64,000 nucleotides of DNA from NCBI RefSeq assembly GCF_013181195.1, contig NZ_SMZP01000007.1:62001-126000 (forward strand). Direction: 5' to 3'. Numbering within the stretch: position 1 is the first letter of the stretch; each line of letters opens with the position of its first letter. Source of the stretch: Caulobacter sp. RHG1 (GTDB taxonomy: Bacteria; Pseudomonadota; Alphaproteobacteria; Caulobacterales; Caulobacteraceae). Position numbers and translations under genes: made by a program. This document shows, piece after piece, positions 45,646 to 56,142 of the stretch. The notes under the pieces are model-generated. The model saw nothing but the letters and a program-made list of their open reading frames with translations, was not told where the DNA came from and did no database searches.

Positions 45646-46992
45646 ATGTTCGACAAAATCCTCATCGCGAACCGGGGCGAGATCGCGCTCCGGGTTCACC
45701 GCGCCTGCAAGGAAATGGGCATCGCCACCGTGGCGGTCCACTCCGAGGCCGACCGCAACTCCATGTGGGTGCGCCTGGCGGACGAAAGCGTCTGCATCGG
45801 CCCCGCGCCGGCCGCCAAGAGCTATCTCAACATCCCGTCGATCATCGCGGCGGCCGAGATCACCGGCGCCCAGGGCATCCACCCGGGCTACGGCTTCCTG
45901 TCGGAGAACGCCCGCTTCGCCGAGATCGTCGGCGCGCACGGCTTCACCTTCATCGGTCCCAAGCCCGAGCACATCCGGATGATGGGCGACAAGATCACCG
46001 CCAAGCAGGCCGTGAAGGACGCCGGCATTCCGGTCGTCCCCGGCTCGAACGGCGGCGTGTCGACCGAGGAAGAGGCCTTCGCGGCCGCCGACGAGATCGG
46101 CTTCCCGGTGCTGATCAAGGCCGCCTCCGGCGGCGGCGGTCGCGGCATGAAGGTCGCCCAGACGCGTGAAGACCTGGCCGAAGCCGTTTCGACGGCCCGC
46201 GCCGAGGCCCGCGCCGCGTTCGGCGACGACACGGTCTATATGGAGCGCTACCTCCAGAAGCCGCGCCACATCGAGCTGCAGGTCATCGCCGACAGCCACG
46301 GCAATGTGGTGCACTTGGGCGAGCGTGACTGCTCGCTGCAGCGCCGCCACCAGAAGGTGCTGGAAGAAGCGCCCTCGCCGGCCCTGTCCGCCGAAGGTCG
46401 CGCCAAGATCGGCAAGATCGTCGTCGATGCGGTCAAGGCCATCGGCTATCTGGGCGTCGGGACCATCGAGTTCCTGTGGGAGAACGACGAGTTCTTCTTC
46501 ATCGAGATGAACACCCGCCTGCAGGTCGAGCACCCGGTCACCGAAGCCATCACCGGCATCGACCTGGTCCGCGAACAGATCCGCATCGCCGCCGGCCTGC
46601 CGCTGTCGTTCACCCAGGAAGACGTCGTCTTCGAGGGCCACGCCATCGAGTGCCGGATCAACGCCGAGAACGCGCGGACCTTCACGCCGTCGCCCGGCAC
46701 GATCACCGACTTCCACGCTCCCGGCGGCCTGGGCGTTCGCCTGGATTCGGCGATCTACACCGGCTATGCGATCCCGCCCTACTACGACAGCCTGATCGGC
46801 AAGCTGATCGTGCACGGCCGCGACCGCGCCGAGTGCATCGCTCGCCTGAAGCGCTGCCTGGGCGAAATGGTCGTCGGCGGCATCGAGACCACGATCCCGC
46901 TGTTCCAGGACCTGCTGGTGCAGCCCGACATCCTGGCCGGCGACTACGACATCCACTGGCTGGAACGCTGGATCAAAGCCCAAGAGGCCTAG
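45646..46992 (+). CDS. accC: AccC, biotin carboxylase
   Basis: A 448-residue ATP-grasp enzyme that carboxylates the AccB biotin. It starts [16 protein letters not shown]. It has [16 protein letters not shown], the glycine-rich ATP loop [31 protein letters not shown] and [14 protein letters not shown] with the conserved metal and bicarbonate ligands. Length is standard. It is followed 12 bp later by aat. Confidence 0.97.
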   Translation: MFDKILIANRGEIALRVHRACKEMGIATVAVHSEADRNSMWVRLADESVCIGPAPAAKSYLNIPSIIAAAEITGAQGIHPGYGFLSENARFAEIVGAHGFTFIGPKPEHIRMMGDKITAKQAVKDAGIPVVPGSNGGVSTEEEAFAAADEIGFPVLIKAASGGGGRGMKVAQTREDLAEAVSTARAEARAAFGDDTVYMERYLQKPRHIELQVIADSHGNVVHLGERDCSLQRRHQKVLEEAPSPALSAEGRAKIGKIVVDAVKAIGYLGVGTIEFLWENDEFFFIEMNTRLQVEHPVTEAITGIDLVREQIRIAAGLPLSFTQEDVVFEGHAIECRINAENARTFTPSPGTITDFHAPGGLGVRLDSAIYTGYAIPPYYDSLIGKLIVHGRDRAECIARLKRCLGEMVVGGIETTIPLFQDLLVQPDILAGDYDIHWLERWIKAQEA

Positions 46993-47004
46993 TCTGAAGT
47001 GGCG

Positions 47005-47658
47005 ATGGAAGAGGCCTTCTCGGTCGACGACCTGATCGCCTGCTATGCGCGCGGCGTCTTCCCCATGGCGGACGCCCGCGAAGACGAAAGCGTCTTCCTG
47101 ATCGATCCCGAGCGGCGGGGCATCCTGCCGCTCGGGGGCTTTCATATCCCAAAGCGCCTCGCGCGCACCGTGCGTACTGGTCCTTATGAGGTCCGCGTCG
47201 ACACCGCCTTCGAGGTCGTGATCGAGCACTGCGCGGCGTCCAAACCCGGCCGGGTCGAGACCTGGATCAATCACCCTATTCAGCGGCTCTACGGTCAGCT
47301 CTACGCCCGTGGCCTTGCGCACAGCGTCGAGACCTGGCTGGACGGCGAGCTGGTCGGCGGCCTCTACGGCGTCTCGCTGGGGGGGGCGTTCTTCGGCGAA
47401 AGCATGTTCTCGACGGCGCGCGACGCCAGCAAGGTGGCGCTGGTGCATCTGGTCGCGCGGCTACTCGCGGGCGGCTATCAGCTGCTGGACACCCAGTTCA
47501 TCACCGATCACCTGATGCAGTTTGGCACGGTCGAGATCAGCCGCGCGGACTATCGCCGGCGGTTGGCCAAGGCCCTGGCGGTTCCGGGCGACTTCTACGG
47601 CTTGGCGGGCGGCGCGACCGGCGCGGCCTGCTTGCAGGCGATCAACCAGGCGTCATAG
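47005..47658 (+). CDS. aat: Leucyl/phenylalanyl-tRNA-protein transferase
   Basis: A 217-residue enzyme that adds Leu or Phe to proteins with N-terminal Arg or Lys, marking them for ClpAP via ClpS. It has [15 protein letters not shown], the WWSPDPRG-type segment here altered to [40 protein letters not shown] and [18 protein letters not shown] 47005 is chosen; GTG 46999 would add two residues. Its last 64 bp overlap the convergent DUF2155 gene. The pairing accBC-aat-DUF2155-NDUFA12 is one I associate with alphaproteobacteria. Confidence 0.95.
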   Translation: MEEAFSVDDLIACYARGVFPMADAREDESVFLIDPERRGILPLGGFHIPKRLARTVRTGPYEVRVDTAFEVVIEHCAASKPGRVETWINHPIQRLYGQLYARGLAHSVETWLDGELVGGLYGVSLGGAFFGESMFSTARDASKVALVHLVARLLAGGYQLLDTQFITDHLMQFGTVEISRADYRRRLAKALAVPGDFYGLAGGATGAACLQAINQAS

Positions 47659-48260
47659 ACCGGGTGCTGCAGCGGGTTCAGGCTGGGCGTGCTGGCGTAC
47701 ATCCAACCCTTGTAGACCTGTCGTCCGGGCGGCGCGGCGCGACCGGCCTGGGCCTTGGGCTGGGTGTCGACGACGACATAGGCGGACGTCTCCGGCGCGA
47801 TCTCGTCCGACGCGGCCGTCTCGCAGGCGCGGACGGTGAAGATCAGGGTCTTGTAGCGGATCGGCTGACCCACCGGGACCTCGAACCGCATGGTCTCGGT
47901 CGTGACCTTGTCCAGGGCCTGCAGAATGGCGATCGTATAGCGGCCGCGCTTGGCGGCCTCGACCGGCTTGGCCGGCGCGGTCTCGGCGACCGGCTTGCGC
48001 GTGGTCGCGGGCGGCGGCGAAGCCGGCGGATTGGGATTGGCGACGGCCGGCGAGACCTGAACCGGCTGAGCGGCCTTTTGCTCACCTGTCGGCGCGGGCA
48101 GCTGGCCAGCCGGACGCGGCGTCGGCGCCACGGGCGCTTGCGGCGCCAGAGGCGCGGTCGGCGGCTGGTACTGGGCGTTCTGACGCGCCAGGGCGGCGCC
48201 CGTCACGGCCAGGCCGGACAAGGCCGCGGCTGCGGCGAGCAGGAGCGCCCGGCGGGCCAT
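47595..48260 (-). CDS. DUF2155 domain exported protein
   Basis: A 221-residue protein with a signal peptide ([20 protein letters not shown]..., about 1-25), a long Pro/Ala/Gln-rich linker (about 28-95), and the DUF2155 domain (about 115-215) with the hallmark [24 protein letters not shown] and two cysteines that may pair (RACET and LIACK). Function is unknown; it is exported in many alphaproteobacteria beside the NDUFA12 gene, as here (5 bp gap). ATG 48260 sets the signal peptide at the N-terminus. It overlaps aat by 64 bp tail-to-tail. Confidence 0.88.
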   Translation of the reverse strand: MARRALLLAAAAALSGLAVTGAALARQNAQYQPPTAPLAPQAPVAPTPRPAGQLPAPTGEQKAAQPVQVSPAVANPNPPASPPPATTRKPVAETAPAKPVEAAKRGRYTIAILQALDKVTTETMRFEVPVGQPIRYKTLIFTVRACETAASDEIAPETSAYVVVDTQPKAQAGRAAPPGRQVYKGWMYASTPSLNPLQHPVYDAWLIACKQAAPVAPPAKP

Positions 48261-48265
48261 GCGGC

Positions 48266-48661
48266 TTATTCCGGCTTCCAGGCTTCGTAGTCGCTGGTGG
48301 CGGCGGCGCGTTCGCCGCCACGGGTCAGCGAACCCTTCGGACGCCAGGCATGGACGGTGCCGGTCAGGTTGGGCAGGTGATCCTTTTCCCACGCGCGACG
48401 CGGCAGTGGAACCTGGGTCGGCGGCTCGTCGAAGGTGTAGTGCAGCCAACCGCTCCAGTCCGGCGGGACCTTCGAGGCTTCGGCATAGCCGTTGTAGATC
48501 ACCCAACGGCGCTTGCGCTGATCGTACGAGTCACTGTTGTCGCGGGCTTCGAAGTAGCGGTTGCCCTGTTCGTCCTGGCCCACAAAGATACCGCGGCGGC
48601 CGATATGGAAGCGCTGACCCAAGGTCGCGCCATTCCACCAGGTAAAGATCGCTTTCAGCAC
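48266..48661 (-). CDS. NDUFA12-family complex I accessory subunit
   Basis: A 131-residue protein of the NDUFA12/B17.2 family, the alphaproteobacterial counterpart of a mitochondrial complex I accessory subunit. It shows TWWNGATLGQRFHIGRRG, FVGQDEQGNRYFEAR, RRWVIYNGYAEASKVPPDWSGWLHY and PRRAWEKDHLPNLTGT. It starts with GTG 48661. It sits upstream of the DUF2155 gene in one unit, far from any nuo operon here. Confidence 0.93.
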   Translation of the reverse strand: MLKAIFTWWNGATLGQRFHIGRRGIFVGQDEQGNRYFEARDNSDSYDQRKRRWVIYNGYAEASKVPPDWSGWLHYTFDEPPTQVPLPRRAWEKDHLPNLTGTVHAWRPKGSLTRGGERAAATSDYEAWKPE

Positions 48662-48942
48662 TACGTTCGCACCCGAAAATCTGAGGGCTCAAAAGGCGTC
48701 GCGGCAGGCGCGACGAAGCGGCCGGACTATAGGGCTCCAGGCCCTCAGCGTCCAGCGCCGCCAAGCCTCACCGCACTTCAACATGTTGTGGATTAGGCCG
48801 TGCCGACCCACGACATCTATTGAGGCCGATCAACCAAGGTTCTAGGTTGACGTGCGACCTTACGCGCATCCCATGCATCTAGAATCGGGCATTAGGGATT
48901 TGGTAAGATTATGAACTGGCAGACCGAGACCAGGAAGTAGCG

Positions 48943-51666
48943 ATGCGCACGACCGCCAAAGCCGCCGGACTGGTTCCCGCCATGGAATGGCGCGATCTCG
49001 AACGCGCCGATAGCGTGGTGGTGGTTTCCGCACCACCAGCCTGGAGTGACGCCCGAGTCGAGGCCTGGCTGGACTGGGCTGGTGAGATCGAGCCTAAAGC
49101 GCCGCTGGGCGGCGGTCCTGCCCGTTACGCCGAACGCATCGCCAAGATCGGTCTGGCCCGCGGCGTGTTCGGCGACAAGGCGGATGCCGCCGCCTTCAAG
49201 GACGCCCTGCTGGCCACCATGCTCTCGGGCATCGCCACCCCGGCTGGCGGCCAGTCGCCCCTGGATCTGCTGCCCGAGATCGTCGAGTTCGAGTTCCAAA
49301 GCACGGTCAAGGATCGCCTGGCCCGCCGCCGCGGCCGCGTCCTGGCCGCCCAGGCGGCCGCGCGCCTGGATGCGGCCCTGGCCCAAGTCGCCGACGCTGT
49401 TCGCCGGTGCTCGGGCGACGCCCGCGCTTGCATGGACGTGCGCAAGAACCCGGCCCTGGCCCGCGCCGCTCGCAAGGCGCGTGAGCTGGGCGCCGACGAC
49501 CGCACCATTCTCGACGCCATCGCCACGGCCGACGCGCCACGTGTCGCACCGCTGGAAACCGCGCCTGAGCCTGAGCTGGCCATGATCGCCTCGGCCACGC
49601 GCCAGAGCGTGGCGGCCGGCGACGAAGGCGCCGCCCTCGCCGCCCAGGTCGGCTGGGAGACTAGCGCCCTGACCCTGGCCCTGTCCCCGAACGACGCCGA
49701 ATTGCTGTCGCGCGGCGTGGGCGTCGGCGCGGCGATCGACGCCAGCGCCTTCCTCGACGCCGACGGCTTCGACGTCGAACGCTTCACCTATGTCTGCCAC
49801 CTGTGGGGCACGGCCCTGGAGCTGGATCGCGACGAGGTTCCTGCCCGCCTGGCCCTGGCTGGGGTCGGCGACTGCCTGCTCAGCCTGGGCTATGCCCAGA
49901 CGAGCATCGAAGGCCGCGACGGCGCCGCCGCGCTGTGGGCTCTTGCTGTCGGCGCCGCCTTGTCGGCCAGCGCCGAGGCCGCCGCGGTGCTGGGCCACGA
50001 CCCTGCTTTCGCCCAGGACAAGCAGGGGGTGCTGAAGACCCTGGCCGAACGCCGCGTCCGCGCCGCCGCGCTGCGCTCAGCCCTGGCGACCGAGGCCGCC
50101 GCCGCTCTGGCCACCGCCCACGCCTTGGCCCGCAAACACGGCCTGCGCTCGGCGGCCCTGGTCGGTCCATTCGAGGACGCCGAAGCCGCCTTGCGTCTGG
50201 GCGGTTCGCCTGTCGGCGCAGCCGGCGCTCAGTCTCCCGTGTCAGTCAGCCAAACTGCCGATGGCTTCCTGCTGCCCACCTTCAGCCCCGCAGCCTTCGA
50301 GGCGCTGTCAGCCGAAGGTGTCGACCTGGACGCCGCCCGACGCCACGCCCTGGGCCACGGCTCGCTGGCCGAGAGCCCGGCGATCGACCACGTGATGCTG
50401 CAGGCCCGCGGCTTCACCGCCCACGAGATCGAGAAGGCCGAGAACGCCTTGCGTGAAAACCACGGTCTGCGCGACGCTTTCGCCCCGGCCGTGGTCGGCG
50501 CGGGCTTCCTGCGCGACGTGCTGGGCGCCTCGGCCGAGGATGTCGCCCGCCGCGACTTCGACACCCTGGCCTTCGCCGACTTTTCGCCGACGGAGATCGC
50601 CGTTGCCGAGCGTCACGCGCTGGGTGCGGGCCGCCTTGGCGATTGCGACGCCCTGAACCCAGAGCTGCGCGAAGCCTTCCAGTCGGTGGAGGGCCCGACC
50701 TTCGCCGATCGTCTGGCCATGCTGGCCGCAGTCGAGAGCTTTGCCTGCCGGCCCAGCCCGGTGACCATTCCCGTGGCCTTCGACAGCCGTCCAGCCGACG
50801 CCGTGCGCGCCCAGGCCGCCGCCGCGCGCGCTGGCGTTCGCGCCCTGCGCTTGCAACGGGCCGAGGCGCCGGCCGACTTCAAGCTGGACCTGCCCGAGGA
50901 GCCGACCGCCGAGCCGGCCCGCGCGGCGCCGGTCCGCGAACCCGTCGTCACCGAACGCGTGGTCGAGAAGATCGTCGAGCGCGACCGCTCGCGCCGCCGC
51001 CTGCCCGATCGCCGCAAGGGCTATATCCAGAAGGCGGCCGTCGGCGGCCACAAGGTCTATCTGCATACCGGCGAGTACGAAGACGGCGAGCTGGGCGAGC
51101 TGTTCATCGACATGCACAAGGAAGGCGCGGCGTTCCGCAGCCTGATGAACAACTTCGCCATCGCCGTGTCGCTGGGCCTGCAGCACGGCGTGCCGCTGGA
51201 CGAGTTCGTCGAAGCCTTTGTATACACCAAGTTCGAGCCGGCCGGTCCGGTGACCGGCAACGACTCGATCAAGTCGGCGACCTCGATCCTGGACTACGTT
51301 TTCCGCGAGTTGGGCGTGTCCTATCTGGGCCGCGACGACCTGGCCAACGGCGACCCTGGCGAGTTCAACGCCGACGGTCTCGGCGCGGGCAAGCCCCTGG
51401 ACGACGAGGCGCTGGCCGATGTCGAGCTGGATCCGGTGCCGGCCAGTCGCTTCATCTCCAAGGGCTTCTCGCGCGGCACCACGCCCGACAACCTGGTCTT
51501 CGCCTCGTTCGGCCGGCCGCGTGTGGAAGGCGCCGATCGCCCCGGCAACGAAGGCGAGATGTGCCCGGCATGCGGCGATCTTTCGTTGGTTCGCCGCGGC
51601 GGCATGACCGTTTGCGACACCTGCGGGGCTCAATCGGACCGACCGGGCCCGATGGCGTCGTCTTGA
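48943..51666 (+). CDS. NrdJ-like protein with lost catalytic core: TSCPD domain and zinc ribbon
   Basis: A 907-residue protein. Residues 684 to about 800 match the C-terminal (TSCPD) part of class II, B12-dependent ribonucleotide reductases closely ([53 protein letters not shown]). The tail has a four-Cys ribbon, Cys874/877/891/894, as in NrdJ. The middle (about 270-680) can still be matched to NrdJ order ([45 protein letters not shown]), but the catalytic NPCSE-type motif and the phosphate-binding segments are absent. It cannot be a normal reductase. Possible roles are nucleotide sensing or a partner of a real NrdJ; none is shown. ATG 48943 stands alone in a 281-bp gap. Confidence 0.8.
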   Translation: MRTTAKAAGLVPAMEWRDLERADSVVVVSAPPAWSDARVEAWLDWAGEIEPKAPLGGGPARYAERIAKIGLARGVFGDKADAAAFKDALLATMLSGIATPAGGQSPLDLLPEIVEFEFQSTVKDRLARRRGRVLAAQAAARLDAALAQVADAVRRCSGDARACMDVRKNPALARAARKARELGADDRTILDAIATADAPRVAPLETAPEPELAMIASATRQSVAAGDEGAALAAQVGWETSALTLALSPNDAELLSRGVGVGAAIDASAFLDADGFDVERFTYVCHLWGTALELDRDEVPARLALAGVGDCLLSLGYAQTSIEGRDGAAALWALAVGAALSASAEAAAVLGHDPAFAQDKQGVLKTLAERRVRAAALRSALATEAAAALATAHALARKHGLRSAALVGPFEDAEAALRLGGSPVGAAGAQSPVSVSQTADGFLLPTFSPAAFEALSAEGVDLDAARRHALGHGSLAESPAIDHVMLQARGFTAHEIEKAENALRENHGLRDAFAPAVVGAGFLRDVLGASAEDVARRDFDTLAFADFSPTEIAVAERHALGAGRLGDCDALNPELREAFQSVEGPTFADRLAMLAAVESFACRPSPVTIPVAFDSRPADAVRAQAAAARAGVRALRLQRAEAPADFKLDLPEEPTAEPARAAPVREPVVTERVVEKIVERDRSRRRLPDRRKGYIQKAAVGGHKVYLHTGEYEDGELGELFIDMHKEGAAFRSLMNNFAIAVSLGLQHGVPLDEFVEAFVYTKFEPAGPVTGNDSIKSATSILDYVFRELGVSYLGRDDLANGDPGEFNADGLGAGKPLDDEALADVELDPVPASRFISKGFSRGTTPDNLVFASFGRPRVEGADRPGNEGEMCPACGDLSLVRRGGMTVCDTCGAQSDRPGPMASS

Positions 51667-51729
51667 GTTGGCGTTAAGCTTGCTGCGGCAGGGTGAACAC
51701 GACCCCTTCCGCGTAGGATCTGCGCCAGA

Positions 51730-52221
51730 ATGAAACCGATCGCTCTTCTTTCGGCTCTCGCCGTGCTGACTCTCGCCACGGCGGCGTCCGCCCAGAACGC
51801 CGGCCAGATCGCCTCCGTGCGCAAGGGCGCCAACTGTCCGCGCTGCAATCTCTTCCAGGCGGATCTGTCGAACCTGACGCTGAACGGCAAGAACCTTGCG
51901 GGCGCGCGCCTGCGTCAGGCCGATTTCTCGACGGCGATCATGAACCGCACCAGCTTCGCCGGCAGCGACCTGCGCGACGTCAACGCCTATGGCGCGGTGC
52001 TGACCGGCGCCAGCTTCGCCCGCGCCGACCTGACCAACGCCAGCTTCGTCGGCGCCTATCTGCAGGGGGCGAGCTTCGCCGGCGCCAAGCTTTCGGGCGT
52101 CAATTTCTCGGGCGCTGAAATGAACCGCGCGACGGGCCTCACCCAGGGCCAGTTGAACCAGGCCTGCGGCGATGACTCCACGTTGACTCCGCGCGGTCTT
52201 TCTATCCCCCGCTGCCGTTAA
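51730..52221 (+). CDS. Exported pentapeptide-repeat protein, first of a tandem pair
   Basis: A 163-residue protein with a signal peptide (about 1-21, ending ASAQ), a Cys36-x2-Cys39 motif (NCPRCNL) and about 16 pentapeptide repeats of A(D/N)LXX type (ADLSNLTLNGKNLAGARL... to LSGVNFSGAEM), followed by LTQGQLNQACGD and a C-terminal Cys. The repeats should form a right-handed beta-helix. The periplasmic location and four cysteines suggest disulfides. It follows the NrdJ-like gene by 63 bp. Function is unknown. Confidence 0.85.
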   Translation: MKPIALLSALAVLTLATAASAQNAGQIASVRKGANCPRCNLFQADLSNLTLNGKNLAGARLRQADFSTAIMNRTSFAGSDLRDVNAYGAVLTGASFARADLTNASFVGAYLQGASFAGAKLSGVNFSGAEMNRATGLTQGQLNQACGDDSTLTPRGLSIPRCR

Positions 52222-52315
52222 ATCCCCGTCATTACCGCGATTTAAGTGGTCTCTGGCCCGCCGTCGGTTCAAACCGTAACTCACACAGTCGCGTATGGAC
52301 TGCACGGAGAAGTCG

Positions 52316-53182
52316 ATGTCCCGCCTGGGCGTTTCCATTGCCGCCTTGACCCTGAGCCTCGTGGCCATGACCGGCCAGGCGCAGGCGTCGATGGACGACA
52401 AGAACGTCGCCAAGCTCACCTCGTTCGGCGGCATGTGCGTCAATTGCGACCTGGCTGGCCGCAAGCTGATGAACGCCAAGTTCACCGGCGCCAACTTCGT
52501 TCGCGCCGTGATGATCGGCGCCGACCTGCGCGGCGCAATGTTCTTCGGCAGCAATTTCACCCGGGCCGATCTGAGCCGCGCCGATCTGCGCGGCGCGGAA
52601 ATGCGCGGCGCCAACTTCACCAACGCCATCTTCTCCGACGCCAAGATGTCGGGCATCGAGAGCAGCGGCGCCAACTTCACCAACGCCGTCATGATGCGGG
52701 TGGACCTGTCGTCCTCCGAACTGCATGGCGCCAGCATGCCCGGCGCCAATCTGGAGCGGGCCAACCTGTCGAGCAGCGAGCTGCAGGGCGCGGACCTGCG
52801 CGAGGTCAATGCCCGGGGGGCCAACTTCAGCTCGGCGGAGCTGATCGCCAGCAATCTGACCGGCGGGAATTTCGAGCGAGCCGTCTTCCGCAACGCCGAA
52901 TTCAACAACGCCAACCTGCGCGGCGCGATCTTCAACGGCGCCGATTTCCGGAACGCAGACCTGTCGGGGGCCAATCTCAGCGCCGTGGATCTGTCGGGCG
53001 TGCGCGGCCTGGACCAGGATCAACTGGATGAGGCCTGCGGTGACAGCCGCACCCGCTTGCCTTCCGGATTGTCGGTTCGGTCCTGCAACGGCCGGCCTAC
53101 ACGGATCATGCTGCTGCGCGAGATGCCCAAGGCGCCGCCCGCCCCGCCGGCGCCGCCAGCCGCTCCTCGGCCGCCGCGCTAA
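52316..53182 (+). CDS. Exported pentapeptide-repeat protein, second of a tandem pair
   Basis: A 288-residue relative of the preceding protein. A signal peptide (about 1-24, ending AQAS) is followed by Cys-x2-Cys (MCVNCDLAG), some 35 pentapeptide repeats (about 45-245), then LDQDQLDEACGD, a further Cys and a Pro/Ala tail. Start at ATG 52316 rather than 52295 because GGAGAAG lies just upstream and the signal peptide then leads. Both proteins share the same order of parts, so they arose by duplication with change in repeat number. Role unknown. Confidence 0.85.
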   Translation: MSRLGVSIAALTLSLVAMTGQAQASMDDKNVAKLTSFGGMCVNCDLAGRKLMNAKFTGANFVRAVMIGADLRGAMFFGSNFTRADLSRADLRGAEMRGANFTNAIFSDAKMSGIESSGANFTNAVMMRVDLSSSELHGASMPGANLERANLSSSELQGADLREVNARGANFSSAELIASNLTGGNFERAVFRNAEFNNANLRGAIFNGADFRNADLSGANLSAVDLSGVRGLDQDQLDEACGDSRTRLPSGLSVRSCNGRPTRIMLLREMPKAPPAPPAPPAAPRPPR

Positions 53183-53202
53183 GCGCCCCACCCGCCAAGA
53201 AA

Positions 53203-53237
53203 AAGCCCTCCGATCGCAAGACCGGAGGGCTTCTTTG
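53203..53237. terminator. Bidirectional terminator between pentapeptide gene and aspS
   Basis: AAGCCCTCCG (53203-53212) pairs with CGGAGGGCTT (53223-53232) around a 10-nt loop. T-rich sequence follows on the plus strand and an A run precedes it, so it can serve both convergent genes. Confidence 0.9.
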
Positions 53238-53259
53238 TTTTTGAGCGTTCCGCTCGCCT

Positions 53260-55089
53260 TTAGACCTTGATGGGCGGGGCGGTGCGGATGTGCAGCTCTT
53301 TCAGTTGCTTATCCAGCACATTGGCCGGCGCATTCATCAGCAGATCCTGGCCCTGCTGGTTCAGCGGGAAGGCGATGACTTCGCGGATGGCGACCTGCTC
53401 GGCCAGCAGCATAACGATGCGGTCGATGCCGGGGGCCAGACCGCCGTGCGGCGGCGCGCCGTAGCGGAAGGCGTTCAGCATGCCGCCGAACTGCTCCTCG
53501 ACCACTTCCGGGCCGTAGCCGGCGGTGGCGAAGGCCTTGAGCATGATCTCGGGCTTGTGGTTCCGGATCGCGCCCGAGCACAGCTCGTAGCCGTTGCAGA
53601 CGATGTCGTACTGGTAGGCGCGGATGGTCAGCGGGTCCTGGGTCTCCAGGGCTTCCAGACCGCCTTGCGGCATCGAGAACGGGTTGTGGCTGAAGTCGAC
53701 CTTCTTCTCGTCCTCGTTCCACTCGAACATCGGGAAGTCGACGATCCAGCAGAACTTGAACTGCTCCTCGGCGACCAGCTTCAGCTCCGTGCCGACGCGC
53801 GTGCGCGCCAGGCCTGCGAACTTGGCGAACACGGCCGGATCGCCGGCCACGAAGAAGGCGGCGTCGCCCGAGCCCAGGCCCAGCGATTCCATCAGGGCTT
53901 GCGTAGGCTCGCCCAGGTTCTTAGCAATCGGGCCGCCCCAGCCGCCTTGGTCTTCCGACCAGAAGACGTAGCCCAGGCCCGGCTGGCCTTCGCCCTGCGC
54001 CCAGCTGTTCATGCGGTCGCAGAAGGCGCGCGAGCCGCCGGTGGGGGCCGGGATCGCCCAGATGGCGTTCTTGGCGTCTGCGCCCAGGATCTTGGCGAAC
54101 AGGCCGAAACCGCCGTCACGGAAGTGCTCGGAGACGTCCTGCATCTTGATCGGGTTGCGAGTGTCGGGCTTGTCGCTGCCGTACCACTTCATCGACTGAG
54201 CATAGGTCAAGCGCTCGAAGCCCTGGTGCTCGAACGATTGGCCCACATCATTGGTGAAAGTGTGCGTGCCTGAGATCGGCGACACCGGCTTGCCGTTCGA
54301 GAACTCTTCGAAGACGCCGTGCATGACGGGCTCGATGGCCGCGAACACGTCCTCCTGGGTCACGAAGCTCATCTCGACGTCGAGCTGGTAGAACTCCAGC
54401 GAACGGTCGGCGCGCAGGTCTTCGTCGCGGAAGCACGGGGCGATCTGGAAATAGCGGTCGAAGCCCGAGACCATCAGCAGCTGCTTGAACTGCTGGGGCG
54501 CCTGCGGCAGGGCGTAGAACTTCTCGGGATGCAGACGCGACGGCACCAGGAAGTCGCGCGCGCCTTCCGGCGAGCTGGCGGTGAGGATCGGCGTCTGGAA
54601 CTCGTTGAAGCCCTGCGCGAACATGCGGTTGCGGATCGACTGGATCACACGCGAGCGCAGCACGATGTTCTTGTGCAGGGTCTCGCGACGCAGGTCGAGA
54701 TAGCGGTGCTTGAGGCGGATTTCTTCCGGATAGTCCGGCTCGCCGAAGACCGGCAGCGGCAGCTCGGCGGCTTCCGACAGCACCTCGACGGCCGAGACGC
54801 GAATCTCGATCTCGCCGGTCGGCAGGTTGGCGTTCACGACGCTGGCGTCACGGGCGATGACCTCGCCGTCGATCTTGATCACGCTTTCGGCGCGCAGACG
54901 CTCGACGGTCGCAAAGCCTGGCGTTTCCGGGTGCAGGACCAGCTGCGTCAGGCCGTGGTGGTCGCGCAGGTCGATGAAGACCAGACCGCCGTGGTCGCGC
55001 TTGCGATGGATCCAGCCCGACAGACGCACCGAAGAACCGGTGTCGGACGCGCGCAGGGCGCCGCAGTTATGGGTGCGATAGGCGTGCAT
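53260..55089 (-). CDS. aspS: Aspartyl-tRNA synthetase
   Basis: A 609-residue class IIb synthetase of the long bacterial type. The N-terminal OB-fold binds the anticodon ([23 protein letters not shown]). Class II motif 2 is [23 protein letters not shown], and motif 3 is [14 protein letters not shown]. The GAD insertion is between them. ATG 55089 ([10 protein letters not shown]) is the start I remember from C. crescentus; ATG 55098 would add three residues. It may be a non-discriminating enzyme that also charges tRNA-Asn, which I cannot judge here. It follows tpiA by about 150 bp. Confidence 0.96.
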   Translation of the reverse strand: MHAYRTHNCGALRASDTGSSVRLSGWIHRKRDHGGLVFIDLRDHHGLTQLVLHPETPGFATVERLRAESVIKIDGEVIARDASVVNANLPTGEIEIRVSAVEVLSEAAELPLPVFGEPDYPEEIRLKHRYLDLRRETLHKNIVLRSRVIQSIRNRMFAQGFNEFQTPILTASSPEGARDFLVPSRLHPEKFYALPQAPQQFKQLLMVSGFDRYFQIAPCFRDEDLRADRSLEFYQLDVEMSFVTQEDVFAAIEPVMHGVFEEFSNGKPVSPISGTHTFTNDVGQSFEHQGFERLTYAQSMKWYGSDKPDTRNPIKMQDVSEHFRDGGFGLFAKILGADAKNAIWAIPAPTGGSRAFCDRMNSWAQGEGQPGLGYVFWSEDQGGWGGPIAKNLGEPTQALMESLGLGSGDAAFFVAGDPAVFAKFAGLARTRVGTELKLVAEEQFKFCWIVDFPMFEWNEDEKKVDFSHNPFSMPQGGLEALETQDPLTIRAYQYDIVCNGYELCSGAIRNHKPEIMLKAFATAGYGPEVVEEQFGGMLNAFRYGAPPHGGLAPGIDRIVMLLAEQVAIREVIAFPLNQQGQDLLMNAPANVLDKQLKELHIRTAPPIKV

Positions 55090-55241
55090 GGAGGTCATGA
55101 AAGTCTTGAATACGCGGTGATTTGTAAGGCGCGGACAGGCGCACGTGGGCGCCCTGATGTCAAGGATTCTGGGACCTTTTAGGCCTTTGTCTTGGCGCGC
55201 GTTAAACGGCGAAACCGCTTCACACTTTCGCCTAACGCGCT

Positions 55242-56003
55242 TTAGGCGGCCTCGATAATGGCCAGGAAATCCTTGGCCTTCAACGATGCGCCACCCACCA
55301 GCGCCCCGCCGACCTCGGCCGCGGCCAGGATCTCGCGGGCGTTGTCAGGCTTGACCGAGCCGCCGTAGAGGATCGGCGTGACCTTGCCTTGCTCGCCGAA
55401 CTTGGCGACCAGCTCGGCGCGGATGGCCGCGTGCATCTCGACGATATTGTCGATCGAGGCGACATGGCCGGTTCCGATGGCCCAGATGGGCTCGTAGGCG
55501 ACGTTGAAGGCCTGGCCCGTCAGGCTGGCCGGCAGCGAATTGCGGATCTGCTCGACGACATAGGTGACGGCCTGGCCGGCCTCGCGCTTTTCGAGCGGTT
55601 CGCCGACGCAGACGATCGGCTCCAGGCCCGCGGCCAGCGCCGCCTCGACCTTGCCAGCCACCTGAGCGCAGGTTTCGGCGTGATCCGTGCGACGTTCGGA
55701 GTGGCCCACGATCACCATAGTCCCGCCGGCGTCGACGACCATCTCGGCCGAGACGTCGCCGGTATGGGCGCCGCTAGCCTTGCCGTGACAGTCCTGGGCG
55801 CCGACCAGCACGGCCCCGCCTTCCACCGTTTCCGCCAGGCGGTGCAGCAGCAGCGCTGACGGGAAGATGGCGACGCGGGCCGCAGCCGGCTTCTGGTCCA
55901 GGGCGGCGGCGACGGCGCGGGCTTCGTCGAGAGCGGCCGAAAGGCCGTTCATCTTCCAGTTGCCGGCAACCAGCGGTCGGGGAGTCGTGCTCGAAAGGGT
56001 CAT
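55242..56003 (-). CDS. tpiA: Triosephosphate isomerase
   Basis: A 253-residue TIM-barrel enzyme interconverting dihydroxyacetone phosphate and glyceraldehyde-3-phosphate. Lys17 (in GNWKMNG), the catalytic His in IVGHSERR and the catalytic Glu in [11 protein letters not shown] are present, along with the phosphate-binding [12 protein letters not shown] 56003 gives a normal length. It is divergent from the PpiD-like gene across 139 bp. Confidence 0.97.
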   Translation of the reverse strand: MTLSSTTPRPLVAGNWKMNGLSAALDEARAVAAALDQKPAAARVAIFPSALLLHRLAETVEGGAVLVGAQDCHGKASGAHTGDVSAEMVVDAGGTMVIVGHSERRTDHAETCAQVAGKVEAALAAGLEPIVCVGEPLEKREAGQAVTYVVEQIRNSLPASLTGQAFNVAYEPIWAIGTGHVASIDNIVEMHAAIRAELVAKFGEQGKVTPILYGGSVKPDNAREILAAAEVGGALVGGASLKAKDFLAIIEAA

Positions 56004-56142
56004 GAGCGCCTTCTTGGGGCCACGCTTACCGCGGAAGTCAAGTCCGCGCCGCTTGCCCCCCCGCCTTCGGCTCTACTATACCCGCTGCTCTCGACCGCTT
56101 TGCTCGTTCGCTTGGCGGTCCGACTGGAAGGTTTTCGCTCCC

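Noticed and set aside
48911-48940. A nine-codon frame (MNWQTETRK) ending just before the NrdJ-like gene
   Set aside because: It has no repeated cognate codon, no hairpin and no terminator, so there is no sign of attenuation; it may be chance.
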